The notes under the pieces were generated by a model that saw only the letters and a list, made by a program, of their open reading frames with translations, did no database searches and was not told the origin of the DNA. 64,000 nucleotides of DNA. It comes from JAHEJA01 sp965657215. GTDB lineage: Bacteria; Pseudomonadota; Alphaproteobacteria; Rhodobacterales; Rhodobacteraceae. Location: the NCBI GenBank assembly GCA_965657215.1, contig CBFHNR010000004.1:1-64000 (forward strand), written 5' to 3'. Of this stretch, positions 1 through 9,132 are shown in pieces. Each line of letters opens with the position of its first letter. The first letter of the stretch is position 1. The position numbers were made by a program, and so were the translations under genes.

Positions 1-189
1 GTGATCGAACATAACCTAGACGTTGTGAAAACAGCCGATTGGATAATCGATATAGGACCCGAAGGCGGAGACGGAGGCGGCCAAATCGTCGCCAAAGGCA
101 CCCCCGAAGCCGTCGCCAAAATTGAGGCCAGCTATACGGGCCATTACCTGAAAGATATGTTGAAATCGAAAAAGGTCGCTGCTGAATAG
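1..189 (+). CDS. uvrA: UvrABC excinuclease ATPase subunit UvrA, C-terminal fragment
   Basis: This is the last 62 residues of UvrA, the damage-sensing ATPase of nucleotide excision repair; the rest lies left of the window. The sequence opens with IEHNLDVVKTADWIIDIGPEGG, the conserved end of the second ABC ATPase domain, whose His lies in the H-loop, followed by the usual G-G-Q-I-V-A-x-G-T-P-E segment. The frame is open from base 1, so the GTG there is an internal codon. A minus-strand BRCT gene ends 15 bases after its stop. Identification is firm; no SOS box can be judged because the promoter is outside. Confidence 0.95.
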   Translation: MIEHNLDVVKTADWIIDIGPEGGDGGGQIVAKGTPEAVAKIEASYTGHYLKDMLKSKKVAAE

Positions 190-204
190 TTGACCGATCT
201 TCTG

Positions 205-1131
205 TCAATTAGTCTGTAGCGCCTTTTCTAAAGCATACTCGGTTACAATCTTGAGGTCGGAACCTTTTGATATCAAGTCGTGTGCTTTCTTGATTTTTGT
301 CCCAAAGTGCGTCGTCAACCAATGTTCGGAAGGTGCTGATGCAACAACGACAAAGTCTGTTTTATTAGAAACAGTTTTGGCGCAGGTGCCGCCCTTTTCT
401 TTGATCATGTCTTGGACAATAGTTCGTGTTCCGAAGGTCATTGTTCCAGTAAGCACAAACGTTTTGCCATAAAATGAAATTGCTTTAGGGTTGGTAAATG
501 CATGCTTAATTTGGGTAACATTTCCCAAGTTCGGAACCCCTGTGTCGTGATAGCCGTTTCCTACCAATTCGCCTATCCACTCTTGTATGTCGGAGTATTG
601 GTTTTGCTTAGCGAATGTTGAATGTAAGCTATTGGTTACCGAATTTCTCAAGGACTCTAATATTTTGAACTCTGACAATATCTCTGAATTGCTAAACCTT
701 TGGTGAATAGCAATTACTTCCGATCGTAAGACCTTTCCATCGCAAATAATTCCTGCGCAAAAGCCTAAGAACTCAGAAACATATTCTCGTTCAGATGCGG
801 CTTCCTCACTTAGAAGGTCTTTGCGCTTTTCTTCAATAATGAAGTTGAGGCTGTCAATCAAATCGCGCTCACTATCAAAGCAATTGTCTTCGATATCCTC
901 CAACAAATCATCGATATTCGGCTCTTTTATGATTTTAGAAAATCGCTTAGCTTCTTCATAGATGGCTATGTCTTCTCCTTTTTCAATTCTGGAAGAAGCC
1001 AAGACACCTTGTAGAAAACCGATCCAGTAAAACCCTAGTTTCCTGCGATTTGGTTTTTTGTGTATCCTTGAAAGTTTTTGTTCGAATTTTGCGTCGTCAA
1101 TTTGAGACGCAGCTTTTTGAGACAATTTCAT
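205..1131 (-). CDS. BRCT-domain protein with duplicated TerB-like N-terminal segment
   Basis: A 308-residue cytosolic protein. The last ~90 residues form a BRCT domain: FYGKTFVLTGT, a GG pair, VSNKTDFVVV, then GTKIKKA and TEYAL, the pattern of the LigA C-terminus. The front has two similar helical segments near residues 35-60 and 121-146 (GF-x-x-G...E-x-IAI in both), the second with CDGKV..E as in TerB-type domains. BRCT domains bind DNA nicks, ends or partner proteins; the actual role is unknown. ATG at 1131 is preferred over the TTG at 1140. The gene is more AT-rich than its neighbours and lies alone between uvrA and the liv operon, which suggests transfer (inference). Confidence 0.75.
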   Translation of the reverse strand: MKLSQKAASQIDDAKFEQKLSRIHKKPNRRKLGFYWIGFLQGVLASSRIEKGEDIAIYEEAKRFSKIIKEPNIDDLLEDIEDNCFDSERDLIDSLNFIIEEKRKDLLSEEAASEREYVSEFLGFCAGIICDGKVLRSEVIAIHQRFSNSEILSEFKILESLRNSVTNSLHSTFAKQNQYSDIQEWIGELVGNGYHDTGVPNLGNVTQIKHAFTNPKAISFYGKTFVLTGTMTFGTRTIVQDMIKEKGGTCAKTVSNKTDFVVVASAPSEHWLTTHFGTKIKKAHDLISKGSDLKIVTEYALEKALQTN

Positions 1132-1191
1132 AGCAAACAATCCATCTTTAAAATAATTTAAAAATAGACGTCTAAAAAATGGTTTGGCAAT

Positions 1192-1211
1192 AAAAAAGGG
1201 CCTGTCGGCCC
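1192..1211 (-). terminator. Intrinsic terminator of the liv operon
   Basis: On the minus strand a GGGCC-GACA-GGCCC hairpin is followed by six T. It begins 7 bases after the livM stop and ends transcription of the transporter operon before the BRCT gene. Confidence 0.8.
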
Positions 1212-1217
1212 CTTCTT

Positions 1218-2519
1218 TTATTTCTCTGGGATCAACCCGTGTGGACTGAACCTCAGCACCAGTAAGAGGATGACCCCCATTGTAAAGAGCCTCATATGGG
1301 CCACGCTTTCCAGCAAATGCGCCTTGATCGCGCTATCCTCAGCGAACCCCATTGTGACGATATCCATGATGAAATAGCCCATTGGTTCCACCTGAACCCA
1401 GAGGAACCAAATCAGAAATCCACCCAAGACAGCGCCGAGATTGCTTCCTGAACCACCGACGATCACCATCACCCAGATGAGAAAAGTAAAGCGAAGCGGC
1501 TGATACGTCCCTGGTGTCAACTGACCGTCTAGGGTTGTCATCATCGCCCCTGCAACACCGCAGATCGCAGAGCCGAGCACAAATATCTGAAGATGGCGGC
1601 TTGTGACATCTTTGCCCATCGCTTGAGCCGCTGTTTCATTGTCGCGAATGGCGCGCATCATGCGGCCCCATGGGCTATTGAGCGCAAGCTGCGCCATCGC
1701 AAAGATGATCACCAAGACGATCGCGAACAAAATAGCGTAGTTTAGCTTGACCAAGATGGATGACGCCGTCGTGACATCCCATCCATAGCCAGTCACCCGA
1801 TCAACAAAACTGGCTGACTCTTGCAAGTCTACTTCATAGGGCACAGGTCGGGGTAGGCCGATTACGTTTTTCACACCTCGCGCGAGCCAGTCTTCGTTTT
1901 TCATGATGGCAACGATGATTTCCGCAATCCCAAGGGTCGCAATCGCCAAATAATCAGAGCGCAGGCCAAGCGCCGTTTTTCCGATGATCCAAGCAACGCC
2001 TGCGGCCAAAAGGCCTCCAACAGGCCAAGCAACAATCACAGGAAGTCCGAGCCCGCCAAGGTAGCCTGTCACCGCTGGATCAACGGATTCAATGGCTGCA
2101 ACTGCTGGATCAAAGACCGCGCGGTACACAAAGAATCCGGCAACCAAAATCGCGATCACGCCAATGGTTTTGGATTTCCCTTGCGGAAGGGTTTTGTACG
2201 CAAAGATTGCCGCAATGACCGTCATGACGCCCAAGGCAAGCGCGAGGAAAACGCCCATGCCACCGGCGCGCCAAGCCTCAGGAACAGGTTCCATCGAGAC
2301 AAAGACTGTTGCCAATCCACCAAGCGCCACAAAGCCCATCACACCAACATTAAACAATCCAGCAATGCCCCATTGTAGGTTCACACCGATTGCCATGACT
2401 GCACTGATCAACCCCATATTCACAATCAAAAGGGCCGAGTTCCAGCTTTGCATAAACCCCGTCAACACGATCAATGCAGTGACGGCTGCAAATAAAGCGA
2501 TATTTTTCATCTCAGTCAT
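1218..2519 (-). CDS. livM: Branched-chain amino-acid-type ABC transporter permease LivM
   Basis: Inner-membrane permease of 433 residues, one of the two channel subunits of a Liv-type (HAAT family) importer. It is strongly hydrophobic throughout, with the LivM hallmarks GLFNVGVMGF near residue 55, GLRSDYLAIATLG near 185, and a cytoplasmic ATPase-contact loop with RAIRDNETAA near 290. It is longer than enteric LivM because of extra hydrophobic sequence between residues 85 and 160, which is common in alphaproteobacterial members. Its ATG overlaps the livH TGA by one base, so the two are translationally coupled. It is the last gene of the operon. The true substrate (branched-chain amino acids, urea or another amide) cannot be read from sequence. 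Confidence 0.9.
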   Translation of the reverse strand: MTEMKNIALFAAVTALIVLTGFMQSWNSALLIVNMGLISAVMAIGVNLQWGIAGLFNVGVMGFVALGGLATVFVSMEPVPEAWRAGGMGVFLALALGVMTVIAAIFAYKTLPQGKSKTIGVIAILVAGFFVYRAVFDPAVAAIESVDPAVTGYLGGLGLPVIVAWPVGGLLAAGVAWIIGKTALGLRSDYLAIATLGIAEIIVAIMKNEDWLARGVKNVIGLPRPVPYEVDLQESASFVDRVTGYGWDVTTASSILVKLNYAILFAIVLVIIFAMAQLALNSPWGRMMRAIRDNETAAQAMGKDVTSRHLQIFVLGSAICGVAGAMMTTLDGQLTPGTYQPLRFTFLIWVMVIVGGSGSNLGAVLGGFLIWFLWVQVEPMGYFIMDIVTMGFAEDSAIKAHLLESVAHMRLFTMGVILLLVLRFSPHGLIPEK

Positions 2520-3529
2520 CAGTAGGCCTTTCCATTAAAGAGACCAGTCGGCTTAAAGAGTAGCACAATCACCAAAATCACAAAGCTCACGGCAAATTTG
2601 TAATCCGTGCTGAGCAATTGCACCAATCCATCCGGAGCAAGGCTATCAGGCATCGCATAGCCCAATACCTTTTTCCAAGCATAGGTAATTGTCACCTCAG
2701 AAAAGGCGATCACAAATCCACCTGCAATGGCCCCAACGGGGCTACCTAATCCACCCACAATCGCGGCTGCGAAAATCGGCAAGAGCAGTTGAAAATAGGT
2801 GAAGGGTTTGAATGTCTTGTCCAACCCATAAAGCGTCCCCGCGACGGTTGCCAAGGCGGCGACGATGAGCCAGGTCACCATGACAACACGCTCTGGATTG
2901 ATCCCAGAGAGGAGGGCCAAATCTTCGTTATCGGAATAGGCCCGCATAGATTTACCAGTGCGTGTTTTGTTCAAAAACCAGAACAGCAAAGCCACAATGA
3001 TAATCGCGGCCACAACTGTAATGGCTTGCGTTGTTTTAATCGCTAGTCCTTCGTTCAGTCCGGTCATCTGTTTGAACTCACGTGCGGAAATGATGAACCG
3101 ATCCCCATCCAAGAACGTGCGTTCTTTGGGCCCGATGATAAAACGGACCAATCCGTTTGTGATAAACATCACGCCCATTGAGACGATGACCAAAATCACA
3201 GGTTTTGATTTTTTGGCGCGGTAAAACCGATAGACAGTCCTGTCTGTGATCAAGACCAAAGCGCTGGCCGCCATAATCCCAAAGGGCAGGGCCAAAAGCG
3301 CCGTGGGAAGTGGCCCAAGTGAGATCCCCATGGATTGAAACCACCATGTAACTCCAACCGTTGCCATTGCACCAAAGGCCATCGTGTCCCCATGTGCAAA
3401 ATTGGAAAACCGCAAGATCCCATAGATTAAGGTAACACCCAAAGCGCCCAAAGCCAGCTGGCTGCCATAGGCAATCGCAGGCACCAAAACAAAATTCGAC
3501 AAAGCGACAATCGCGTTGAGAAAATCCAT
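2519..3529 (-). CDS. livH: Branched-chain amino-acid-type ABC transporter permease LivH
   Basis: Second channel subunit, 336 residues, about eight membrane segments. The LivH signature GVTLIYGILRFSNFAHGD lies near residues 31-48, and the ATPase-contact loop with RAYSDNEDLALLSGINPE lies near residues 195-212. AAIVGGLGSPVGAIAGG near 258 is the conserved late membrane segment. It starts 3 bases after livF ends and overlaps livM by one base, in the order expected for one transport complex. Family assignment is safe; the transported compound is not known. Confidence 0.9.
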   Translation of the reverse strand: MDFLNAIVALSNFVLVPAIAYGSQLALGALGVTLIYGILRFSNFAHGDTMAFGAMATVGVTWWFQSMGISLGPLPTALLALPFGIMAASALVLITDRTVYRFYRAKKSKPVILVIVSMGVMFITNGLVRFIIGPKERTFLDGDRFIISAREFKQMTGLNEGLAIKTTQAITVVAAIIIVALLFWFLNKTRTGKSMRAYSDNEDLALLSGINPERVVMVTWLIVAALATVAGTLYGLDKTFKPFTYFQLLLPIFAAAIVGGLGSPVGAIAGGFVIAFSEVTITYAWKKVLGYAMPDSLAPDGLVQLLSTDYKFAVSFVILVIVLLFKPTGLFNGKAY

Positions 3530-3532
3530 CTC

Positions 3533-4246
3533 TTATCCTCCCAAAAACGATTTACGGACATCAGGATCGGCCAAGAGCTCTTTCCCAGACCCGGTGTAGG
3601 CATTTGCCCCTTGCACCAGAACATAACCTTTATCGGCAATTTCCAATGCTTGACGGGCATTTTGTTCCACCATCAAAATCGGAATGCCTGTGCGCGACAC
3701 CTCGATGATCCGATCAAACAGCTCATCCATGACGATCGGGCTGACACCCGCTGTTGGTTCATCTAACATCAACACTTTCGGTTGGGTCATCAAGGCACGC
3801 CCCACGGCCACCTGTTGGCGTTGCCCCCCTGACAATTCACCGGCGGCTTGCGCGCGTTTGTCGCGCAAAATGGGAAAGAGGTCATAGACCTGTTCCATCG
3901 TTGCTTTGATGTCGTCATTGCGAATAAACGCGCCCATTTCAAGGTTTTCTTCAACGGTCATTGAGGCAAAAATATTTTGCGTTTGCGGAACAAATCCCAT
4001 GCCCTTGATAACCCGATCTTGTGGGCTCAGCGCGGTAATGTCCTCACCATCAAGACGCACGGCTCCAGAGCGCACAACCAACATCCCAAAAATCGCTTTC
4101 ATCGCCGTTGATTTACCAGCGCCATTTGGCCCAACAATCACAGCAATTTCCCCACGATCTACAGAAATCGTACAGCCATGCAAAATGTCGGGACCTTTGC
4201 CGTACCCGCCACTCATGGTATCCCCAATCAAAAATGGTTCAGACAT
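3533..4246 (-). CDS. livF: ABC transporter ATP-binding protein LivF
   Basis: Cytoplasmic ATPase of the Liv-type importer, 237 residues from the ATG at 4246. It has Walker A GPNGAGKST near residues 39-47, the ABC signature LSGGQRQQVAVGRAL, Walker B VLMLDEPTAGVSP and an H-loop in the usual MVEQN form typical of LivF. An upstream in-frame TTG (4261) would add five residues; ATG at 4246 is the better match to the family. It lies 64 bases after livG and 3 bases before livH. Confidence 0.92.
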   Translation of the reverse strand: MSEPFLIGDTMSGGYGKGPDILHGCTISVDRGEIAVIVGPNGAGKSTAMKAIFGMLVVRSGAVRLDGEDITALSPQDRVIKGMGFVPQTQNIFASMTVEENLEMGAFIRNDDIKATMEQVYDLFPILRDKRAQAAGELSGGQRQQVAVGRALMTQPKVLMLDEPTAGVSPIVMDELFDRIIEVSRTGIPILMVEQNARQALEIADKGYVLVQGANAYTGSGKELLADPDVRKSFLGG

Positions 4247-4310
4247 GTTTCTGATCCCCAAGGTTTCTTCTTTTCATAAATATCCTCGCCGAAGGCCTGC
4301 ACAGCCGTAA

Positions 4311-5093
4311 TTAAGCGTGCAACGCTTCTTTGTTCTTTAGACCCGTTCCAAGATAGGCCTCAATCACGCTTTCATTGGCTTTGATCTCATCCAGTGTGCC
4401 CTGAGCCAACACTTTTCCTTCCGCCATACAGATGACGGGATCACAGAGGCGGCCAATGAAATCCATATCGTGTTCAATGACAACGAAGGTATATCCGCGC
4501 TCTTTGTTCAACCGTATAATCGCATCGCCAATGGTATTGAGCAACGTGCGGTTCACGCCTGCACCAACTTCATCCAAAAACACAATCTTTGCATCAACCA
4601 TCATTGTGCGGCCAAGCTCAAGAAGCTTCTTTTGACCGCCCGAAACCTGACCTGCTTTGTGATCGGCGAGATGGGAAATTGTCAAAAATTCAAGCACTTC
4701 ATCGGCTTTGGCGCGCAAAGCACGCTCTTCATCCGCGATCCGTTTGCGTCCAAACCACGTGTTCCAAAGCGTTTCACCCGCTTGGCCCGATGGCACCATC
4801 ATGAGGTTCTCACGACAGCTCATGGATGAAAATTCATGCGCGATTTGAAAGGTGCGCAACAATCCCTTGTGAAAGAGCTCATGCGGTGGCAACCCAGTTA
4901 TATCTTCGCCATCCATTGTCACGCGCCCTGATGTGGGGGCAAGAACGCCCGCAATCACATTAAAGAGCGTCGTTTTTCCCGCGCCGTTTGGTCCGATCAA
5001 TCCTGTAATAGATCCCTTGGCGATTTCCAAAGAGGCGCCATCACAGGCATGAAATCCACCAAAGTGTTTGTGAAGGTGTTCAACTTTAATCAC
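4311..5093 (-). CDS. livG: ABC transporter ATP-binding protein LivG
   Basis: Second ATPase of the importer, 260 residues. Walker A is GPNGAGKTT at residues 34-42, the signature is VSGGQKKLLELGR, and the H-loop is VVIEHDMDFIGRLCD, the LivG form. Walker B reads IVFLDEVGAGVN, with V instead of the usual P after DE, a variant found in LivG proteins. The C-terminus (EVIEAYLG) is also diagnostic. It follows the binding-protein gene after a 72-base gap holding a GC-rich hairpin, which probably lets the binding protein be made in excess over the ATPases. Confidence 0.92.
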   Translation of the reverse strand: MIKVEHLHKHFGGFHACDGASLEIAKGSITGLIGPNGAGKTTLFNVIAGVLAPTSGRVTMDGEDITGLPPHELFHKGLLRTFQIAHEFSSMSCRENLMMVPSGQAGETLWNTWFGRKRIADEERALRAKADEVLEFLTISHLADHKAGQVSGGQKKLLELGRTMMVDAKIVFLDEVGAGVNRTLLNTIGDAIIRLNKERGYTFVVIEHDMDFIGRLCDPVICMAEGKVLAQGTLDEIKANESVIEAYLGTGLKNKEALHA

Positions 5094-5120
5094 AGTTTCA
5101 GCTTTCCACTTAGAATGCGA

Positions 5121-5147
5121 ACAGCCCGAGCCAAAAGCCCGGGCTGT
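5121..5147 (-). terminator. Intercistronic hairpin between binding protein and livG
   Basis: ACAGCCCG pairs with CGGGCTGT around an 11-base loop, 19 bases after the binding-protein stop on the minus strand. No T-run follows, so it is more likely an RNA-stabilising or partial-attenuation hairpin than a full terminator. Such elements commonly raise binding-protein mRNA over the rest of the operon. Confidence 0.55.
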
Positions 5148-5165
5148 CCTGAAGAATTGAGTAAC

Positions 5166-6368
5166 TTAACGGTAGCGAACAGTTTTCGCTTCGCCGCCGT
5201 CAACAGTCAATTCACGATAGGAACCAGCCGCTTCGCCTGGTCCGATCAATTCAACGCCAGTTGCGCCGACGTAATCGATCTCACCACCGTTTGCGAGGAT
5301 CTCAAGACCTTTGGCCAATTCACCAGCTTCAATTTTCTCACCTGGTGCGTTTGCAACGTCAAAGACTTTGTCTTTGTAATCGCCTGGCTCAACAGAGTTC
5401 GCTGCTTGCATTGCCAACAAGATCAACGCAGCTGCGTCATATGACTCAGGAGCAAAAGCAGATGTTGCGTTGAAGCCTGCGCCTTCGGTGACTGCTTTGA
5501 ATTTATCAGCCAATTCCGCGCTTGGGCTTGGGTTTTGACCTGATGTTCCGTCCAATTCGTCGCCGAATTTTTCGAACAATGCATCAGACACCATGCCGTC
5601 AACCAATTGGAACGTGTCAAACGCGCCAGTGTCGAGGGCTGCGCGGATGATACCTGCGCCACCTTGGTCTGCATAGCCTGCAACGACCAAACGCTGACCG
5701 CCTGCGGAGGCTAGTGCGCCAACTTCAGCAGAGTAATCCGCTTTGCCGTCTTCGTGGGCTGCCGTGATTGTGATGCTTCCGCCTGCTGCTGTGTAAGCTG
5801 CTTCGAATGCGTCAGACAAACCTTTGCCGTAGTCGTTGTTTGTATATGTCACAGCAACTTCAGTGATACCTGATTCAAGCAAGATATCTGACATAACTTG
5901 ACCTTGGCGCGCATCAGAGGGTGCTGTGCGGAAGAAAAGGCCGTTATCTTCGTTGTTGTTGTGTGACAAACCTGGTGATGTCGCGGAAGGTGAAATCATT
6001 ACCATGCCGTTTGGCATCGCAACGTTGTTCAAGATCGCGCCAGTCACACCAGAACAGTCCGCTCCAACGATCCCTTTAACGCCATCCGCTGTGATCAAAC
6101 GCTCAGCTGCAGCACTTGCGGCAGAGGCGTCGACACAAGTTGAGTCACCGATAACTGCTGTGACAGTTTTTCCGCCCATGAATACGCCGCTGTCGGACAC
6201 TTCTTTAATGGCGAATTCTGCGGCTGGACCCATTTCTGCGACCATGCTTTCGATTGGACCTGTATAGCCCAAGATAATGCCGACTTTAACGTCGCCACCG
6301 TGACCATCTGCAAAAGCAGCGCTTGTCATAAGCGCGGTTGCAGCCGTCGCTGTTAGAAATTTATTCAT
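5166..6368 (-). CDS. Liv-type ABC transporter periplasmic substrate-binding protein
   Basis: Periplasmic binding protein of 400 residues, first gene of the liv operon. The signal peptide is residues 1-20 (cleavage after AAFA, before DGHGG). The mature protein starts VKVGIILGYTGP, the Peripla_BP_6 (LivK-like) fold, with IVGADCSGVTGAI near residue 99 and PESYDAAALILLAMQAA near residue 303 in the second lobe. Two Cys near residues 57 and 104 may form a disulfide. Specificity could be branched-chain amino acids or another amino compound; the adjacent GlxA-type regulator leaves quaternary-amine or amino-acid substrates open (inference). Codon choice is biased, as for an abundant protein. Confidence 0.88.
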   Translation of the reverse strand: MNKFLTATAATALMTSAAFADGHGGDVKVGIILGYTGPIESMVAEMGPAAEFAIKEVSDSGVFMGGKTVTAVIGDSTCVDASAASAAAERLITADGVKGIVGADCSGVTGAILNNVAMPNGMVMISPSATSPGLSHNNNEDNGLFFRTAPSDARQGQVMSDILLESGITEVAVTYTNNDYGKGLSDAFEAAYTAAGGSITITAAHEDGKADYSAEVGALASAGGQRLVVAGYADQGGAGIIRAALDTGAFDTFQLVDGMVSDALFEKFGDELDGTSGQNPSPSAELADKFKAVTEGAGFNATSAFAPESYDAAALILLAMQAANSVEPGDYKDKVFDVANAPGEKIEAGELAKGLEILANGGEIDYVGATGVELIGPGEAAGSYRELTVDGGEAKTVRYR

Positions 6369-6522
6369 CTGTTAGTCTCCCGTTTGTGTCGGAATAAGTT
6401 AAATTCCAACCGATATTGTAGTGTGACGTTGTGGTAAAGAAAAGTAGAAAACGCCGCACCCAAAGCGACGTAATTCAGACAAGAACGCCGCAATACTCAC
6501 TCTGAGCGAGAAAATGCCAATT

Positions 6523-7527
6523 TTAAACGGATAAACGGGCTCCGTGGCTCCCACGTTCACGGTAGGGGGTCGTATCATAGTGAGAGCGATAGCATTTAGA
6601 GAAATGCGACGGTGAGGCAAACCCACAGGCAAGAGCCACGTTGATCACACTCATATCCGTCTGCATCAACAGGTTGCGTGCTTTTTGCAGGCGCAATTCC
6701 ATGTAATAGCGTTTCGGGCTGCGATTAAGGTATCGGCGGAACAACCGTTCCAATTGTCGTGTCGACATGCCAACTTCTTTTGCCAAGAGCGAGGGGCTAA
6801 TGGGTTCCTCAATATTGGATTCCATCATTTGAATGACTTGGCTCAGCTTGGGATGACGCACCCCAATGCGGGTTGGCACCGAGAGGCGCTGTGTATCTTG
6901 ATCTGTGCGGATCGAGCTGTAAATCATCTGATCCGCAACAGCGTTAGCCAATTCTTCGCCGTGATCATCGGCGATGAGTTTGAGCATCAAATCAATCGAA
7001 GATGTACCGCCAGCCGTTGTCATGCGTTTGCCATCGACAACAAACACGGATTTTGTCAAATCTACTTCGTCGAATTCCTCGGCAAAGCTATCTTGATTTT
7101 CCCAATGGATCGTTGCGCGTTTGCCGTCCATTAAACCAGCCTTCGCCAATGGATAGGCAGCCGTACAGAGACCAGCAAAAGCAAGGCCCTTGCGCGCTTC
7201 ACGGCGAATCCAGTTCAACAAACGCTTTGTTGTGTTTTCACGGATTTTCATGCCGCCACAGAGCATGACCATATCATCCCGCTTTAATTCGATGAGGTCA
7301 TCATCTAATTTGAACGACGTGCCCGCAGAACAATTCACGGTATCGCCATCTTCGCCGATGACAAGCCATTCATAGAGTGGCTTGTTTGCCATGCGATTTG
7401 CAATCCGCAAAGCATCCAATGCTGAAGCAAAGGACAACAGGGTAAAGTCTTGCATTAAAACAAAAACAAACCGTTGTGTTGTCTTCTGCGCGGTATCGAC
7501 TTCAATAATTTGAAAATCTGCGTCCAT
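6523..7527 (-). CDS. GlxA-family transcriptional regulator (DJ-1/PfpI-like plus AraC HTH)
   Basis: A 334-residue regulator. Residues ~18-195 form a DJ-1/PfpI-like domain with the elbow FAGLCTAAYPLA near 115-126, which includes the Cys of this fold. Residues ~225-328 are an AraC-type double helix-turn-helix, with LAKEVGMSTRQLERLFRRYL and VALACGFASPSHFSKCYR as the two recognition regions. Relatives such as GbdR, CdhR and ArgR sense glycine betaine, carnitine or arginine-related compounds. It lies 154 bases upstream of the binding-protein gene on the same strand, so it may control the transporter and may even be co-transcribed with it. The ligand is not identifiable here. Confidence 0.85.
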   Translation of the reverse strand: MDADFQIIEVDTAQKTTQRFVFVLMQDFTLLSFASALDALRIANRMANKPLYEWLVIGEDGDTVNCSAGTSFKLDDDLIELKRDDMVMLCGGMKIRENTTKRLLNWIRREARKGLAFAGLCTAAYPLAKAGLMDGKRATIHWENQDSFAEEFDEVDLTKSVFVVDGKRMTTAGGTSSIDLMLKLIADDHGEELANAVADQMIYSSIRTDQDTQRLSVPTRIGVRHPKLSQVIQMMESNIEEPISPSLLAKEVGMSTRQLERLFRRYLNRSPKRYYMELRLQKARNLLMQTDMSVINVALACGFASPSHFSKCYRSHYDTTPYRERGSHGARLSV

Positions 7528-7706
7528 AGTGAATCATCCCGTGGAATTTGGGCGTCGTCTAACTCAGCAAACATGACGCGTATAGTGCAGTAATCAAAAT
7601 TGTTCTAAACAAGTCAAGTCTTGTCGCAATTCAACTATGGCTCTTTTGAGAATCCTTTTGTATAGATTCCTGCGATGATACCGCTAACCTGGAGTGGAGA
7701 AGTAAA

Positions 7707-9080
7707 ATGACTGAGTGGCAGAAAACGAATTGGCGTTCCAAACCGAGAATCCAAATGCCTGATTATTTGGATCAAGGGGCCTTAAATGCAGTGGAATCTC
7801 AGCTGTCACAGTATCCACCTTTGGTTTTTGCAGGCGAGGCGCGCGCGCTTCGTGCGAAATTAGCGGCAGCCTCACGCGGTGAAGCCTTTTTACTTCAAGG
7901 TGGCGATTGCGCGGAAAGCTTTGAGCAGTTTTCTGCAGATGGCATTCGTGACACGTTTAAAGTCATGTTGCAGATGGCGATGGTTCTCACATACGGCGCC
8001 AAAGTTCCGGTGATCAAAGTCGGCCGCATGGCGGGTCAATTTGCAAAACCACGCTCCGCGCCCACAGAAACCAAAGATGGTATCGAACTACCAAGCTATC
8101 GCGGTGATATCATCAACGAGTTGGCCTTTACAGCCGAAGCACGTATTCCAGATGCCAAGAAAATGTTGCACGCTTACACGCAGGCGGCGGCAACGCTTAA
8201 CCTCTTGCGCGCGTTTTCGACAGGTGGCTATGCGGATATGCAACAAGTGCACAGCTGGACCCTTGGCTTCACTGAGCATGACAATGCAAAACGTTACCGT
8301 GAAATGGCGGAAAGCATTAGCAATGCGCTTGATTTCATGGCGGCCGCTGGCATCAATAGTGAGACAGCCCATACTTTGAAATCAGTTGATTTCTACACAA
8401 GTCACGAAGCCTTGTTGCTTGAATACGAAGAGGCGTTGACGCGTCTTGATAGCACATCTGGCAAATGGCTCGCGGGATCGGGTCACATGATTTGGATCGG
8501 GGATCGAACACGTCAACCTGATGGGGCGCATGTTGAATTCTGTCGCGGCGTTCAAAACCCAATCGGTTTGAAATGTGGTCCGACAACAACCGCAGACGAT
8601 CTCAAAGTCTTGATGCAAAAGCTCAATCCAGAAAACGAAGCAGGTCGTTTGACACTGATTGCTCGTTTCGGTGCAGGAAGCGTCGGAGATCACTTGCCAC
8701 GTTTGATCAAAGCCGTCGAAGAAGAGGGTGCGAACGTCCTTTGGACCTGTGATGCGATGCATGGCAATACGATTAAATCATCAACTGGCTACAAAACGCG
8801 TCCATTTGACAGCGTATTGCGCGAAGTGCGCGAATTCTTTGAAATCCACAACGCAGAGGGAACAATCCCGGGTGGTGTGCATTTTGAAATGACGGGTCAA
8901 GACGTGACTGAATGCACAGGTGGTGTTCGTGCGGTTACCGACGAAGACCTTTCTGATCGCTATCACACAGCATGCGATCCGCGTTTGAATGCGACGCAAT
9001 CGCTTGAACTTGCGTTCTTGGTAGCAGAAGAATTGGTTGCACGTCGCTCAGCGCAATCACCTGTTGCTGTGTCAGTTTAA
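7707..9080 (+). CDS. Class II 3-deoxy-7-phosphoheptulonate (DAHP) synthase
   Basis: First enzyme of the shikimate pathway: condenses phosphoenolpyruvate and erythrose 4-phosphate to DAHP in the cytoplasm. The 457-residue length and the motifs LLQGGDCAESF (near 65), VIKVGRMAGQFAKPRS (near 101), the GSGHMIWIGDRTRQ stretch and WTCDAMHGNT (near 346) are those of the plant/mycobacterial-type class II enzyme, not AroF/G/H. Cys in GGDCAES and His in AMHGN are metal ligands in the family. GGAG at 7693-7696 precedes the ATG. It is monocistronic and ends at a strong terminator. The trp genes it feeds lie 43 kb away. Confidence 0.95.
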   Translation: MTEWQKTNWRSKPRIQMPDYLDQGALNAVESQLSQYPPLVFAGEARALRAKLAAASRGEAFLLQGGDCAESFEQFSADGIRDTFKVMLQMAMVLTYGAKVPVIKVGRMAGQFAKPRSAPTETKDGIELPSYRGDIINELAFTAEARIPDAKKMLHAYTQAAATLNLLRAFSTGGYADMQQVHSWTLGFTEHDNAKRYREMAESISNALDFMAAAGINSETAHTLKSVDFYTSHEALLLEYEEALTRLDSTSGKWLAGSGHMIWIGDRTRQPDGAHVEFCRGVQNPIGLKCGPTTTADDLKVLMQKLNPENEAGRLTLIARFGAGSVGDHLPRLIKAVEEEGANVLWTCDAMHGNTIKSSTGYKTRPFDSVLREVREFFEIHNAEGTIPGGVHFEMTGQDVTECTGGVRAVTDEDLSDRYHTACDPRLNATQSLELAFLVAEELVARRSAQSPVAVSV

Positions 9081-9102
9081 GACAGGTTTTACTTAACCTA
9101 AG

Positions 9103-9132
9103 AGGCCTGCATAAATGGTGCAGGCCTTTTTT
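9103..9132 (+). terminator. Terminator of the DAHP synthase gene
   Basis: AGGCCTGCA pairs perfectly with TGCAGGCCT (9 bp, 7-base loop), followed by six T. It lies 22 bases after the stop codon. Confidence 0.92.
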
